Shown here in pieces: positions 24,274-34,121 of a DNA stretch of 64,000 bases. How positions within the stretch are numbered: the stretch's first letter is position 1; the number at the start of each line of letters is the position of its first letter. The position numbers and the translations under genes are program-made. Source of the DNA: JAHJQZ01 sp963676075. GTDB lineage: Bacteria > Pseudomonadota > Alphaproteobacteria > Rhizobiales > Devosiaceae. The notes under the pieces are model-generated. The model had not been told where the DNA came from and ran no database searches. It was given only the letters and a program-made list of their open reading frames with translations. Where the stretch lies: positions 248,001-312,000 of the forward strand of contig CAXXNZ010000028.1 in NCBI GenBank assembly GCA_963676075.2, given 5' to 3'.

Positions 24274-26571
24274 TCAGACGAAAGCCACGCTGTAGTCCTG
24301 TCCCTCCCAGGCGTTTGACTGCGAATAGTGGAAGGTGAACGCGATGGACTTGGCGCCCTTGAGATCGTCCGGGCTCAGTTTGACGCCAAACATGCCGAAC
24401 TGGTTGGCTTTTGCCTCCTGCTCGACGACGTTTTGCCAGCCGTTGACGCCGTAGCGCAAGACGAACGGCTCGCTCGCTTCGATCAGCAATCCCCTGCCCT
24501 GAGGCATGCGGGAAAACGCACTCTGCTTGCGCCAGTGCCATTGCGCGGCTTTTGGCGCCTTGCCGCCGTAGCGGCTTTCGACCTCATCCAAAAGCTCCAC
24601 CGGTCGGCCATCGGCTTCGGTGGCAAGGAGCTTTAGGAAATCGCCATGCGCCCACACCAGCGGCATGGCGCTGCCTGACGGCTTGCCCGGCGTCAAACCG
24701 AGACGCGGCATTGGCGCAACGTCCCAGATCTGTTCGGGAATGAGACCGCCAGGCCCGGTCATACGCGTCAGGGCGTCGAGATAGGGCTTGGCCTTTTCAC
24801 CGGCGGAGACCGCGTAATGGCCTCGTTCGGCGGTCAGCAGCGGCCAGAGCCGGCCGACCCCGGTGCCGTCGAACGCCGACCCGTCGGGATGCTCGCCGTA
24901 TCCATCGCCATTGTAGCGGTGATAGGACGGCCCGCTCGGCGTCTCGACCTTGAGAAGCGTGTCGACCAGCCGGACGGTGTCGGTGATGCGTTTGTCATCG
25001 GCCGACCTCAGGCCGGTGCGCACCAGATACATAAACTCCGTACCGATCAGTTCGTTGGCGGGAATGCTGCCGTGGACGACATTGCGCACCGTGATTGGCC
25101 CGCTCAGGTCACCGTCATCCGCGCCCGGTCCGATCCGGACATAATAGCCGTCGATACCGAGGTCGCGGCCAAGCGGACCGTTTTGCGCATAGGTCCAGCT
25201 CTCGATGCGCTCGTTCCAGCTATCGGCCAGCGACAACAGATAAGCGCGCTCCGGCTCGGCGAAATCGTCCGCCGCCGCCACCAGAGCCGCAATCGTCACG
25301 GCCAGTGTGAACGGACTCATGCCGGCATTTTCTTCCCAACGATCCTGATCGGTTCGCGGGCCGTTGCGGACGATGAATCCGATGGCTTTCCTGACCATGG
25401 TCTCGATCTGCACCGAGGCATTTAGACGTCCGACCGCCCGCAGCTTGGCCATCAGCAGGATCGGCAAAGCGACCTCGTCGAGCTGGCTGCCGCCCCAATA
25501 GCCGGTGCCATCGGGATAATAGTTCTGCGCCCACGAGCCATCCTCGGCCTGCGTGCCAACGAGATAGGAAAGCGTGCGCGCCGCATCCTCGGTCTGACCG
25601 ACGGTGATCAGTGCCAGCGCCGCCTCAACGGTGTCGCGCGTCCACACCAGGTGATAGCCGCCCGGATCGTCATGACTCGATCCCCAAGGCACACTCAGGC
25701 TGGCGACGATGGCGCCGGCATAGGTGCGGTCCTCGTGGATCTTGATCACCGCCGCCGACAGTTCGGCTTCACGCTTGTGTTCGGGCGAAGCGGAGGGAAT
25801 GGTCAGAGTCTCGCCCCAGCTCTCCCACCGATCGACGAAGTTCTTGCGGATTTCCTCGTAGTCCTCGGCAAGGCTCGACCGCGCCAGCGTCCGCGCGCCT
25901 TCGAGCGTCTCGGCAAAGCCGAGCGCCATGACGCCCGCATTGTCGGCGCACTCGCCGATCAGCGCCACATTGCCGTCGAGCGCCCGATCATGGGTCCAGG
26001 TCATTTCGCCGTGCGCATTGAAGTCCTGCCAGCCGTCCGAGGTGCCGACATAGCCGGCGCCGGTGCGGGTGAAGCCGGAATCGGAATGAAGGCACAGTGC
26101 CACGCCTTCGGTGCTTGCCGTCAGGTCGTCGCCGGCCCAGGCATCATTGGCGCGCTTTTCGGCCAGATGCGGCGCCAGCAGCGGATAAAACTTCATGTCG
26201 TCGGCTTCGAGCGCGTAGCGGATCAGCAGCACGTCCCGCATCGGATGCGGCAGGAATTCGAGTTCGAGGCGATAGGTGTCGCCCTCGTGTACGAACCGCG
26301 GCAGCGGCACGTAAGGCTTGGGCGTGGTGATGGTGTAGCGCTGGGCGCGCTTGATCTCTGTCCAGCCGCTCGCACCGGCGATGATGAAGCCGAGGTCGCG
26401 GATCTGCGGATAACCGGTTGCCGGCCAATAGACCTCGTTCAGGATACCGTAGCCAAAGGTCGCCCACAGCCGGCTGGTGCCGAGCGCGGTGGTCACCATG
26501 TCCTTGGCGCTCGATGACCATGTCGGAGGGATGCCGGGATGACCCGGTGCGTCGTTGAAATGCTCAGTCAT
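24274..26571 (-). CDS. GH15 glucoamylase (glucan 1,4-alpha-glucosidase)
   Basis: The 765-residue enzyme should release glucose from alpha-glucans. An N-terminal beta-sandwich domain (about residues 25-270, with NEVYWPATGYPQIRDLGFII) is followed by an (alpha/alpha)6 barrel. Typical GH15 blocks include LVWTRDTVEAALAL, WAQNYYPDGTGYWGGSQLDE and GVGRLWPLLTAERGHY. No signal peptide is visible, so it may act on internal glucan. ATG 26571 has AGGGAA upstream and lies 10 bp after the SDR gene stop, so the two form an operon. Nearby glucokinase and 6-phosphogluconate dehydrogenase genes suggest a glucose-use module. Confidence 0.88.
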   Translation of the reverse strand: MTEHFNDAPGHPGIPPTWSSSAKDMVTTALGTSRLWATFGYGILNEVYWPATGYPQIRDLGFIIAGASGWTEIKRAQRYTITTPKPYVPLPRFVHEGDTYRLELEFLPHPMRDVLLIRYALEADDMKFYPLLAPHLAEKRANDAWAGDDLTASTEGVALCLHSDSGFTRTGAGYVGTSDGWQDFNAHGEMTWTHDRALDGNVALIGECADNAGVMALGFAETLEGARTLARSSLAEDYEEIRKNFVDRWESWGETLTIPSASPEHKREAELSAAVIKIHEDRTYAGAIVASLSVPWGSSHDDPGGYHLVWTRDTVEAALALITVGQTEDAARTLSYLVGTQAEDGSWAQNYYPDGTGYWGGSQLDEVALPILLMAKLRAVGRLNASVQIETMVRKAIGFIVRNGPRTDQDRWEENAGMSPFTLAVTIAALVAAADDFAEPERAYLLSLADSWNERIESWTYAQNGPLGRDLGIDGYYVRIGPGADDGDLSGPITVRNVVHGSIPANELIGTEFMYLVRTGLRSADDKRITDTVRLVDTLLKVETPSGPSYHRYNGDGYGEHPDGSAFDGTGVGRLWPLLTAERGHYAVSAGEKAKPYLDALTRMTGPGGLIPEQIWDVAPMPRLGLTPGKPSGSAMPLVWAHGDFLKLLATEADGRPVELLDEVESRYGGKAPKAAQWHWRKQSAFSRMPQGRGLLIEASEPFVLRYGVNGWQNVVEQEAKANQFGMFGVKLSPDDLKGAKSIAFTFHYSQSNAWEGQDYSVAFV

Positions 26572-26581
26572 GATGTGTTCC

Positions 26582-27367
26582 CTAACCGCCGTGGGCGAAG
26601 CTGGCGTAGTCGAGCATGCCGCCATCGACGAAGACGGTGGTGCCGGTGACATAGCTCGCCCTGTCGGAAGCGAGCACGGCAACCATGCTGGCGACCTCCT
26701 CGGCGGTGCCCATGCGGTTCATCGGAATCTTCTTGTCCAGATCGGCGAGTCCTTCGGGATCGCCCCAGACATCCTTGTTGATCGGCGTCCTGATCGCGCC
26801 CGGCGCCACCGCCAGCACCCTGACGCCACGCGATGACACCTCCTGCGCGAGGGTCTTGGTGAGCATGGAGACGCCGGCCTTTGAGGCGGCATAGGCCGAA
26901 AACCCGCTCCACGGGATTGTCTCATGCACCGAGGACAGATTGACGATGACGCCGCTGCCGCGCGGGACCATGTGCTTGAGCGCCGCCTGCGACACCAGAA
27001 ACGTCCCAAACAGATTGATGTCGATGACGCGCCGCCAGGCGTCCACATCCGCCTCCCAGCCGAGCATGCGGCCACCATCGATCCCGGCGTTGTTGACCAG
27101 GATGTCGAGGCCGCCCCACTCTTTCTCGACGCGCGCGAACATGGCGGAGACCTGTTCGGCATCGGAAATATCGGCCATGACGGTCATGGCCTTGCGCCCC
27201 TTGCCCCGGATCTCTTCGGCAAGTGCTTCGGCATTATCAGGATGGACCACGTAATTGATCACCACATCGGCGCCGGCTTCGGCCAAGGTCTTGGCAACGG
27301 CGGTGCCGATACCGGAATTGGCTCCGGTAACCAGAGCCCGTTTCTTGTTTAGTTCGACAGACAACAT
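26582..27367 (-). CDS. Short-chain dehydrogenase, glucose 1-dehydrogenase type
   Basis: The 261-residue NAD(P)-dependent oxidoreductase has the classical SDR blocks: nucleotide motif TGANSGIG near residue 16, NNAG, the Ser of NLSSVHE and YAASK as the catalytic Tyr/Lys pair, and a C-terminal VDGG. I chose ATG 27367 because the fold begins right after it. The downstream glucoamylase gene suggests glucose as substrate, but SDR substrates cannot be read from sequence. It is divergent from the 6-phosphogluconate dehydrogenase gene. Confidence 0.85.
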   Translation of the reverse strand: MLSVELNKKRALVTGANSGIGTAVAKTLAEAGADVVINYVVHPDNAEALAEEIRGKGRKAMTVMADISDAEQVSAMFARVEKEWGGLDILVNNAGIDGGRMLGWEADVDAWRRVIDINLFGTFLVSQAALKHMVPRGSGVIVNLSSVHETIPWSGFSAYAASKAGVSMLTKTLAQEVSSRGVRVLAVAPGAIRTPINKDVWGDPEGLADLDKKIPMNRMGTAEEVASMVAVLASDRASYVTGTTVFVDGGMLDYASFAHGG

Positions 27368-27713
27368 GCGTTTCACTCTCAGAATTGCTCGTTTAGGACA
27401 GGCGACGACCCAGCGAGGGGCAGTCGAAGGGCGAGGCGTTTCGCAGGACAATCGGGGCTCAATCGCGTCAAATCCACGAAAATCCGCCAAATTGCGAAAT
27501 TGTAAGACTTACATCCCGGATCAGGTTTGCTGGCCCCGAATTCGCCTTTTTATTTCAACGGACTAGAGAACACATAGCCGGCATAGCCGCATAACTTTTT
27601 GTAAATTGGCGGCAGGCAGATTTCTCTTTAGGGTTCAGAGCAGAAACGCTCTATTCCCCGGAGCCATTGGCTTGGCCGCAACGAGCGGTCAGCCCCACAA
27701 CCCAGGTGAAAAC
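27368..27713. promoter_or_regulatory. Divergent control region of the glucose module
   Basis: This 346-bp gap lies between SDR/glucoamylase (minus) and 6-phosphogluconate dehydrogenase/glucokinase (plus). AT-rich stretches near 27480-27620 probably hold promoters for both. No operator palindrome stands out. Confidence 0.4.
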
Positions 27714-28721
27714 ATGCAAATAGCAATCGTCGGCCTCGGCCGCATGGGAGCCAACATCACTCAACGCCTGCTGCGCGCCGATCATCGCTGCGTCGTGTTC
27801 GACATCGACGCCGACGCGGTGAACGCATTGGCCGGCAAGGGCGCTGACCCCTCGATGTCGCTCGCTGAAATGGTTGGCAAGCTGACCGAGCGTCCGCGCG
27901 CCGTCTGGCTCATGCTGCCAGCGGGCCAGCCGACCGAACACGCCGTCAACGAACTGTCCGGATTGCTCGATGCCGGCGACATCATCATCGATGGCGGCAA
28001 TTCCTTCTACAAGGACAGCGTACGCCGCGCCGCGTCTCTGGAGGCCAAAAGCATCGACTTCGTCGACTGCGGCACCTCGGGCGGCGTCTGGGGTCTCGAG
28101 CGCGGCTATTGCATGATGATCGGCGGCCCGAAAAAGAGCGTCGACCATCTCGATCCGATCTTTGCCGCCCTGGCTCCGGGCATGGGTGACATCCCCCGCA
28201 CCCAGGGCCGCGACAATGCCGACCCGCGCGTCGAACAGGGCTATATCCACGCTGGCCCATCCGGTTCCGGCCACTTCGTCAAGATGGTTCACAACGGCAT
28301 CGAGTACGGCATCATGCAGGCCTATGCCGAAGGACTCGACATCCTCAAGGGCAAGAATTCCGACGCATTGGGTGAAGCCGACCGCTTTGATCTCAATTTG
28401 CCGGACGTTGCTGAGGTGTGGCGGCGCGGGTCCGTTATTTCCTCCTGGCTGCTCGACCTGACCGCCGAGGCGCTGGCGAGCGATCCCGAACTCTCTGCCT
28501 ATTCGGGCACTGTCCCGGACTCGGGCGAAGGACGCTGGACCATCGAAGCCGCCATCGAGGAAGCGGTTCCCGCCGATGTGCTGACCACGGCACTGTTCGC
28601 ACGCTTCCGCTCGCGCACAGGCAACACCTATGGCGAGAAAGCACTGAGCGCCATGCGCGCCGGCTTCGGTGGCCACAAGGAGCCACAAAAGGCCACGCCG
28701 TCGGAGAACAAGCCGAAATGA
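27714..28721 (+). CDS. Short-type 6-phosphogluconate dehydrogenase (decarboxylating)
   Basis: The 335-residue enzyme converts 6-phosphogluconate to ribulose 5-phosphate and CO2. It has the NAD(P) motif GLGRMGANI (about 7-15), SGGVWGLERGYCMMIGG in the substrate region, and the catalytic block SGSGHFVKMVHNGIEYGIMQ. Its length marks the short, often NAD-preferring family, unlike the 472-residue form at 60049. ATG 27714 follows CAGGTGAAA. The stop overlaps the glucokinase start (ATGA), so both are made together. Confidence 0.9.
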   Translation: MQIAIVGLGRMGANITQRLLRADHRCVVFDIDADAVNALAGKGADPSMSLAEMVGKLTERPRAVWLMLPAGQPTEHAVNELSGLLDAGDIIIDGGNSFYKDSVRRAASLEAKSIDFVDCGTSGGVWGLERGYCMMIGGPKKSVDHLDPIFAALAPGMGDIPRTQGRDNADPRVEQGYIHAGPSGSGHFVKMVHNGIEYGIMQAYAEGLDILKGKNSDALGEADRFDLNLPDVAEVWRRGSVISSWLLDLTAEALASDPELSAYSGTVPDSGEGRWTIEAAIEEAVPADVLTTALFARFRSRTGNTYGEKALSAMRAGFGGHKEPQKATPSENKPK

Positions 28722-29449
28722 GCGAGCAGACAGAAGTCCTCAAGACCCTGGCCATCGATGTCGGCGGCACCGGGCTCAAGCTCGACGTGCTTGACGACAC
28801 CGGAAAGATGATCGTGCCGCGCGCCCGCATCGACACGCCCTACCCGTTCACACCGGACGTGCTGATCGACTCCGCCGCCAAAATGGCAAAAGACATGCCT
28901 GACTTCGATCGCATCTCTCTCGGCTTTCCCGGCTTCGTGCGCGATGGCAAGGTGCTGACAGCACCCGAATTCGGCACAGAGAAATGGGCTGATTTCCCTC
29001 TCTCCGACGCCCTGACCAAGCGTTTCGGCAAGCCGGCGCGCATTCTCAACGACGCCGAGGTCCAGGGGTTTGGCGCCATTTCGGGCAAGGGGCTCGAACT
29101 GGTCTTGACCCTCGGGACCGGCGCCGGAACGGCGCTTTATCGCGACGGGCAATTGATGCCGCATCTCGAACTGGCCCACCATGTCATCCGCAAGGACATG
29201 ACTTACAACGAGTATGTCGGCGACAAGGCCCGCAGGAAGATCGGCAAGAAGCGCTGGGCAAAGCGCGTAGCCAAAACCATCGACATCCTGTTCGACCTGG
29301 TACGCTATGACCGGCTCTATATCGGCGGCGGCAACGCCCAGAGGCTTAAAAGCCTGCCCGACAACGTCACCACCGTGTCGAACGACACCGGATTGACCGG
29401 TGGCCTGCGCTTGTGGACGAGCGCAGGTTTGTCGGGGACTTACAAATAA
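28718..29449 (+). CDS. ppgK: Polyphosphate glucokinase (ROK family)
   Basis: The 244-residue kinase phosphorylates glucose using polyphosphate or ATP. It shows the phosphate-binding motif IDVGGTGLKLDV near the N-terminus, FPGFVRDG, the sugar-binding LNDAEVQGFG, the second phosphate motif TLGTGAGTALY, and LELAHH with the ROK-type His. The PpgK signature KxMTYNEYVGD-like block follows. Its start overlaps the 6-phosphogluconate dehydrogenase stop. With the glucoamylase it would trap released glucose as glucose 6-phosphate. Confidence 0.85.
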   Translation: MSEQTEVLKTLAIDVGGTGLKLDVLDDTGKMIVPRARIDTPYPFTPDVLIDSAAKMAKDMPDFDRISLGFPGFVRDGKVLTAPEFGTEKWADFPLSDALTKRFGKPARILNDAEVQGFGAISGKGLELVLTLGTGAGTALYRDGQLMPHLELAHHVIRKDMTYNEYVGDKARRKIGKKRWAKRVAKTIDILFDLVRYDRLYIGGGNAQRLKSLPDNVTTVSNDTGLTGGLRLWTSAGLSGTYK

Positions 29450-29539
29450 GTATATCCGCCGCAAACATCACGAAGAGTTCAGGGTGTTTGTTGGTCATGT
29501 CCCAAGGCGGTTGTCCTCCTCCCAGACCCGCCGCCTTTT

Positions 29540-29574
29540 GCCGGGAAGGTAGTTTGCCCTCCTGCCTTCCCGGC
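29540..29574 (+). terminator. Strong hairpin after the glucokinase operon
   Basis: GCCGGGAAGGTAG (29540-29552) pairs with CTGCCTTCCCGGC (29562-29574) over 13 bp with one G-T pair. A pyrimidine-rich tail (CCCCCTTCTC) follows. It probably ends the plus-strand operon. Confidence 0.6.
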
Positions 29575-29748
29575 CCCCTTCTCAATCCCTCGAAGACAAG
29601 AAACGTCCCACCTCATTGCCATTAGCAATGAGGCGTCAAATGTCGCCGACGACAAGCTCTATTTCGTCTCGAAAGCCGGCGGCGACCGGAGCCGGAGCGG
29701 CACTGCCGCATCCGTCACCGGTCCGTCCTCATGCCGCGTCGTCCGCCT

Positions 29749-32700
29749 CTATTTGGCGTACCAGCCACTTTCGAACATATGTCCGGTTTTCCACTCCTCG
29801 ATCGTCGCCGTGTTGACGCACACGGTTTCGACCGGGTCGCGGGTCTGGCTGAACTCCTCATCGATCAGATAGCCGACCACCGAACAGTCTTCGCGGTAAA
29901 GACCAAGCACGGCGTTCTCGCTCTGGTAGCGCATTTCGATGAACACCGCCGGCACCCGCCTGTTCTGCCACAGCGCCGTGCCGTAATCCTTGAGCGTGTA
30001 CGAATTGGACGTCACCTGCCACTTGTCGTAGCCCTGCTGCGAGCGGGTCTGCGCTATCTCGGGGAACAGTTTGGCGAATTGCGTGGAACCTCCCTCGACG
30101 AATGCCATCGCCATGGTGCCGAGGTCCTTGGCTGCCCCGACCGCCTTGGTGCGGTTCTCCTCACGCATCTTGTCCTGCGCCGCAAGCCGCAGCTTCTCGG
30201 CTGTCTGGTTCTGCTGGCGCTGCAGTTCGGCTTCCGCCGCAGCTTTCTGGCGTTGCGCCTCAAGCCGCGCCTCGCGCTGCTGGTTGGTCTCGTCGATCTG
30301 GGCCAGTTCGGTCGTGTAGTCCTGGTTCGAAATCCACAGCGGCACCAGCAGATGCTGCACGTTTTCGCGGTCGAGCCCTGCCAGCAACTGCTTCAGCGAC
30401 TGGGCGTCGGCATAAATGCCCGAACAGGCGCCACGCTGGGCCAATACGAAGGATCGGTCGAGCATCACCGGCGTCAGGTTCGGTGTGCCCGCGCCGTAAT
30501 AGAATTGCAGCACGCTGCGCTGACCGGCCAACAGATTGGCATTGGCATAGGCATCGGCATCGCTGGCAAAACAGATGTCGCCCTCGCCGTCGGCCAGATA
30601 GATGAGACCGAACCCCTGCTTTTCTTCTGCATTGATCTGGTCCGCGAGCTGGCGTGACGAATTGGCGAGCGTTTGCTCGAACTCGCTGACCTGCTGCTTG
30701 GTGATCGCGACCAGCGTGCTGAGCCTGCCCAACTCGAAATCGAGAATGGCGGGTCGCGCCTCGGTGGCTGAGCGCTTGAGGAAACCACCGCGCTCGACCA
30801 GAACCAGGTCGACCGCACTCATGTAGTCGGGCCCGCATTGACCGCCACCGCTGAGCCGCGCCGCACCGAGCTGGCGCAGGCTATTCTGCATCAGCAGCAT
30901 CGCCGTCGAAATCGCCGGCGGCGGATTGAGCCAGCAGGTCTTGGCCGTGCTGTTATCGAAGGTCAGGTTTCCAAGCAGGTTCACCGCCATGTTGGGCGCC
31001 GATCCCCCGGCATTCTTCAGCACCAGGATATCGGCATCATCGCCGCTCAGCAGTTCGGAATTGGCAGCGTTGAGCGCAATGCCGTTGTCGGCGGCCGCAA
31101 CCTGCGGCCCGCCATCCTGCTTGGCCTTCTGCAGCGCAGCAAACTGCGCGTATTCGGTCTGAAGCGAGTTGGCGCCGAGATAGTCTTCAACCGCAGTGTT
31201 GGCGTTCATGATCTGCTGCCAGTCCTCGAGCTTTATGGCAGCGTCGATCTGGTCCTGCAGGGCGATGAGCGTCGCGATGTCCGGCGACGTGATGTTATTG
31301 GCAATGAACTCGACCAGAAACGCGCTGTACAACTGCGCAGTTTCACCTGCCAGCACCTGGGCATTCTGGCGCGACTGGGCATTGGCGACCGAGCGTTCCT
31401 GACGAGAGGCCTGGAACGCCGTATCGCCGGCAAGCACCGCTTCCATGGCATCGGCGCGCTGGACGATGGCGCTGGCCTCGCCAGCCGACAAAGCTTCCCG
31501 AAGGGCAACCAAAGCGCGCCCAACGGCCAGCGGATCGGCAAAACGGGCGCCCGCCTCGGAATAGGCCCCAACTTCCTCGACCAGATCTGCAGCCTTTGAT
31601 TCCGCCGTCGCGATCTCGATCGATTGCGCCTTCTGCTCGGCCTGCTTTTGCGCCAGAACGTCGTCGGTGACGATCGGAGCACCAAGCGCATTCACATAGG
31701 CATCGAGCTGTTGATTCAGCCCGGAGGTGAACACCGTCTGGCGTGCGGTGGCCAGAAGACTGGCGATTTCGACCGCATTGCCTTTTTGCAGCGTCGACTC
31801 GAGCCGCGCCTGCAGGTCGAGCAGCTCGCCGATATTGGCAGCCGTCAGATTGTGCGAAATGTAGTCCTTGAGGAAACCATTGAGGTTTTCGCTGTCTCTG
31901 CGGGCCGCGACCGCCGTTGAGGCCTCCACCTGCTTGGCAGCAGCAATCTTGTTGGCGCGATAGGTGACGAACCCATCCTCCGCCGCAACCAGTCTGCTCA
32001 GTTCGCCATAGGCATTTTCGATCGCTTCGGGAGCCTGGTTTTCCAGCGCCATGTTGAGCGCCACGAGCGCACGAGCCACCTTGAGACCCTCTCCGAATTC
32101 GTATCCCTCCGCCGAATAGGACGTCACGTCTTCGATCAAGGTAATGGACTTGTCGTTGGCGGCGGAAATCGCCAGACGCGCCTTTTCCTTGGCCGCCTGT
32201 TCGGCCACCAGCCTTGCCTGATCGTCAGCTTTGCTGGCCATCAGTCGCAGCTCCTGAACCAGCTCCGGATTGGCGTCGACGCCAACCGTCTCGCTGGCCT
32301 GGGCAAGCGCGGCGTCGCAGGCAACACGGGCCGCGTTCCAGTCCTGGCGGCTCATCGCCGACGAACACTCGACCTTGTTGTCCTGCAAGGTCACCAGCGC
32401 CCGGCGCAGGCTCAGTTCGTCGAGATCGCTGCGAAGACCGGCAATCTTGGTGTCCAGTTCGAGTTTGGGCAGCTTGTCCGGATTTGACAGAAGCAGCGTC
32501 AGGTTGCGCTGCGTCCTGTCGATCTGGAGCGGCAGGTTATGCCGTTCGGCGGCGAGATCGTCTCGGGCCGCCTGGGCGAAACTGGCGACACCGGGATCGT
32601 TGGGATAAACGGTCAGTGCCAGCTGGCATGCGGTGTCGCGATCGATCGGGTCGAGGTATTCGGATGTGTCCGTGCACGAAATCCTGGCAGAATCCGCCGC

Positions 32701-33459
32701 CGCGCGCGTTTCCATGGCCATGTCGAACTGCGCCTTGGAGGCATAGCCACCACTGCGGAAGGCGTAGAACTCGTCGGCTCGGTCGAAACCGAGTTTACTC
32801 GCCTCGGCATAATCGGACGGACTGACGAATCCACCGGCTTTGGCCTGAAGATAGGATGCCGGATCGCCGAATTCGGAGCGTGCGAAATCCTGATAATCGG
32901 CGCGATTGTCGAAGCCTGCCGCACTGGCGGCCTGCCACTCCGAACGAACCTGGAAACCGCCGGCCCGGGCCGCCACCAGTTCGTCGCGATTATAGAAGCC
33001 GCCGGCCTGGGCCTGCTGGAATTCGTCAGCGCTGCGCCAGCCTTCCGCCGCGATCTGTTCGAGTGTCGCCAGCGTGCTTTCGCTGAAATCGGTCTGCGGA
33101 AGATTGAAGGCACGCTGATAGGCCGCGAGCGCACTTTTGGAGCCCGAGCCCCAGTCGCCGTCGATGGCCTTCTGGTAAAAGCCGAGCGCCTTGAGCGCGG
33201 TCTGTGCGCGTTTGTATTCGGCCTGCTTCTTGGCCAGAATCTGCCGCTGTTTGGCGGCCTGTTGGCGCTGGAGTTCGGTCTGCTGCTGGCTTTTTGCCGC
33301 TTCCTGCGCACCGAGCACAATCATCGTGCCCAGCATGCCGCCGAAAACCGATCCGATATTGTCCGCCATCGCCGGTGGCGCCGAAATCGTTAGCGTCATG
33401 ACAACCGGCAGAATCACGCCCAGCCGAAATCCGCAGGCAATCATGTTAACGACGCGCAT
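29749..33459 (-). CDS. Large exported protein with peptidoglycan-binding-like domain and 14-residue repeats
   Basis: The 1236-residue product starts with a signal peptide (hydrophobic LGVILPVVMTLTISA, likely cut after AMA near residue 32) and a Gln-rich coiled stretch (55-85). A PG_binding_1-like domain follows (about 85-133, with LGFYQKAIDGDWGSGSKSALAAYQ). Eight 14-residue repeats come next (139-250), then a very long helical, Ala/Glu/Gln-rich region. The C-terminal part includes a second coiled-coil (about 1060-1120) and a cysteine-containing end domain. A cell-envelope role bound to peptidoglycan is inferred. I do not know a named family for the whole protein. It is monocistronic. Confidence 0.65.
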   Translation of the reverse strand: MRVVNMIACGFRLGVILPVVMTLTISAPPAMADNIGSVFGGMLGTMIVLGAQEAAKSQQQTELQRQQAAKQRQILAKKQAEYKRAQTALKALGFYQKAIDGDWGSGSKSALAAYQRAFNLPQTDFSESTLATLEQIAAEGWRSADEFQQAQAGGFYNRDELVAARAGGFQVRSEWQAASAAGFDNRADYQDFARSEFGDPASYLQAKAGGFVSPSDYAEASKLGFDRADEFYAFRSGGYASKAQFDMAMETRAAADSARISCTDTSEYLDPIDRDTACQLALTVYPNDPGVASFAQAARDDLAAERHNLPLQIDRTQRNLTLLLSNPDKLPKLELDTKIAGLRSDLDELSLRRALVTLQDNKVECSSAMSRQDWNAARVACDAALAQASETVGVDANPELVQELRLMASKADDQARLVAEQAAKEKARLAISAANDKSITLIEDVTSYSAEGYEFGEGLKVARALVALNMALENQAPEAIENAYGELSRLVAAEDGFVTYRANKIAAAKQVEASTAVAARRDSENLNGFLKDYISHNLTAANIGELLDLQARLESTLQKGNAVEIASLLATARQTVFTSGLNQQLDAYVNALGAPIVTDDVLAQKQAEQKAQSIEIATAESKAADLVEEVGAYSEAGARFADPLAVGRALVALREALSAGEASAIVQRADAMEAVLAGDTAFQASRQERSVANAQSRQNAQVLAGETAQLYSAFLVEFIANNITSPDIATLIALQDQIDAAIKLEDWQQIMNANTAVEDYLGANSLQTEYAQFAALQKAKQDGGPQVAAADNGIALNAANSELLSGDDADILVLKNAGGSAPNMAVNLLGNLTFDNSTAKTCWLNPPPAISTAMLLMQNSLRQLGAARLSGGGQCGPDYMSAVDLVLVERGGFLKRSATEARPAILDFELGRLSTLVAITKQQVSEFEQTLANSSRQLADQINAEEKQGFGLIYLADGEGDICFASDADAYANANLLAGQRSVLQFYYGAGTPNLTPVMLDRSFVLAQRGACSGIYADAQSLKQLLAGLDRENVQHLLVPLWISNQDYTTELAQIDETNQQREARLEAQRQKAAAEAELQRQQNQTAEKLRLAAQDKMREENRTKAVGAAKDLGTMAMAFVEGGSTQFAKLFPEIAQTRSQQGYDKWQVTSNSYTLKDYGTALWQNRRVPAVFIEMRYQSENAVLGLYREDCSVVGYLIDEEFSQTRDPVETVCVNTATIEEWKTGHMFESGWYAK
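32710..33045 (-). repeat. Eight tandem 14-residue repeats
   Basis: Units run without gaps from residue 139 to 250, each starting with GGF, AGF, LGF or GGY (EGW and SEF in two) and showing an aromatic residue at position 9 and Ala near 12, for example GGFYNRDELVAARA and GGFVSPSDYAEASK. The period is exact at protein level, but the DNA copies have diverged. Confidence 0.75.
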
Positions 33460-34121
33460 CTAAGTCCCCCAAAAGCCTTCGTCAGGTAATAAGCCCCCGA
33501 CCCGTAAAAAACTGCTGCCTGCGTTTATCGATCAATACTGCATATGAGCGGCGAAAAAGACTGCATCGCGGCCCAATGCCAATCGGATCCAATGAACACA
33601 CGCCAACTTACTTGCCCGCAATAACCTGATCAATCAATTGCACAATCAGTCTTTTCGCCGAATTCGGTAAACGGCGCGAGGTGACGTTTTGATTGGCCCG
33701 GCTTACCGGCAAGCCCTTGCATGCTGCCGTGCTTCCGACCGAAATAGAATGCGGCACCTTCTCGCGCCTGTGTATTTCGGCGCATTTCTTTTTTGCTTAA
33801 ATCGGATCGACTTGCCGGCAGAGCTTTGAACTTCTTTATCGGGTAAATGCGACGCAGCAGCGGTATCAACAGCGCCGGGTTATTCTTGACCAACTAAGGC
33901 CATTTTTCTCGCTCTCAGGGAAGCCCCAGTTCGCATCCACTTGCCCGGCACGGACGCAGCAACCATGCCGCACCCCTCGCGAAATTCTGGCCTCAGCAAA
34001 ACTGTCGTGCTACCTAATCCGGCGTCTTTCGCCCGTGTTTGGGCCAACCGGAGTCCAGAGCCAGCTTCTCGCCCTTGTAGACACCTGCCATAATCCCGTG
34101 CCGCCCAAAAAGGACCCGACA
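33460..34121. other. 660-bp gap with no supported gene
   Basis: An 87-codon minus-strand frame (33630-33893) is basic and unlike any family I know. It lacks a good ribosome site, so I do not call it. The stretch is less GC-rich than its neighbours. It should hold the promoters of the divergent exported protein (minus) and nadK (plus). Confidence 0.4.

Noticed and set aside
33630..33893. 87-codon minus-strand frame as a gene
   Set aside because: No ribosome site, no family, and basic composition typical of chance frames.
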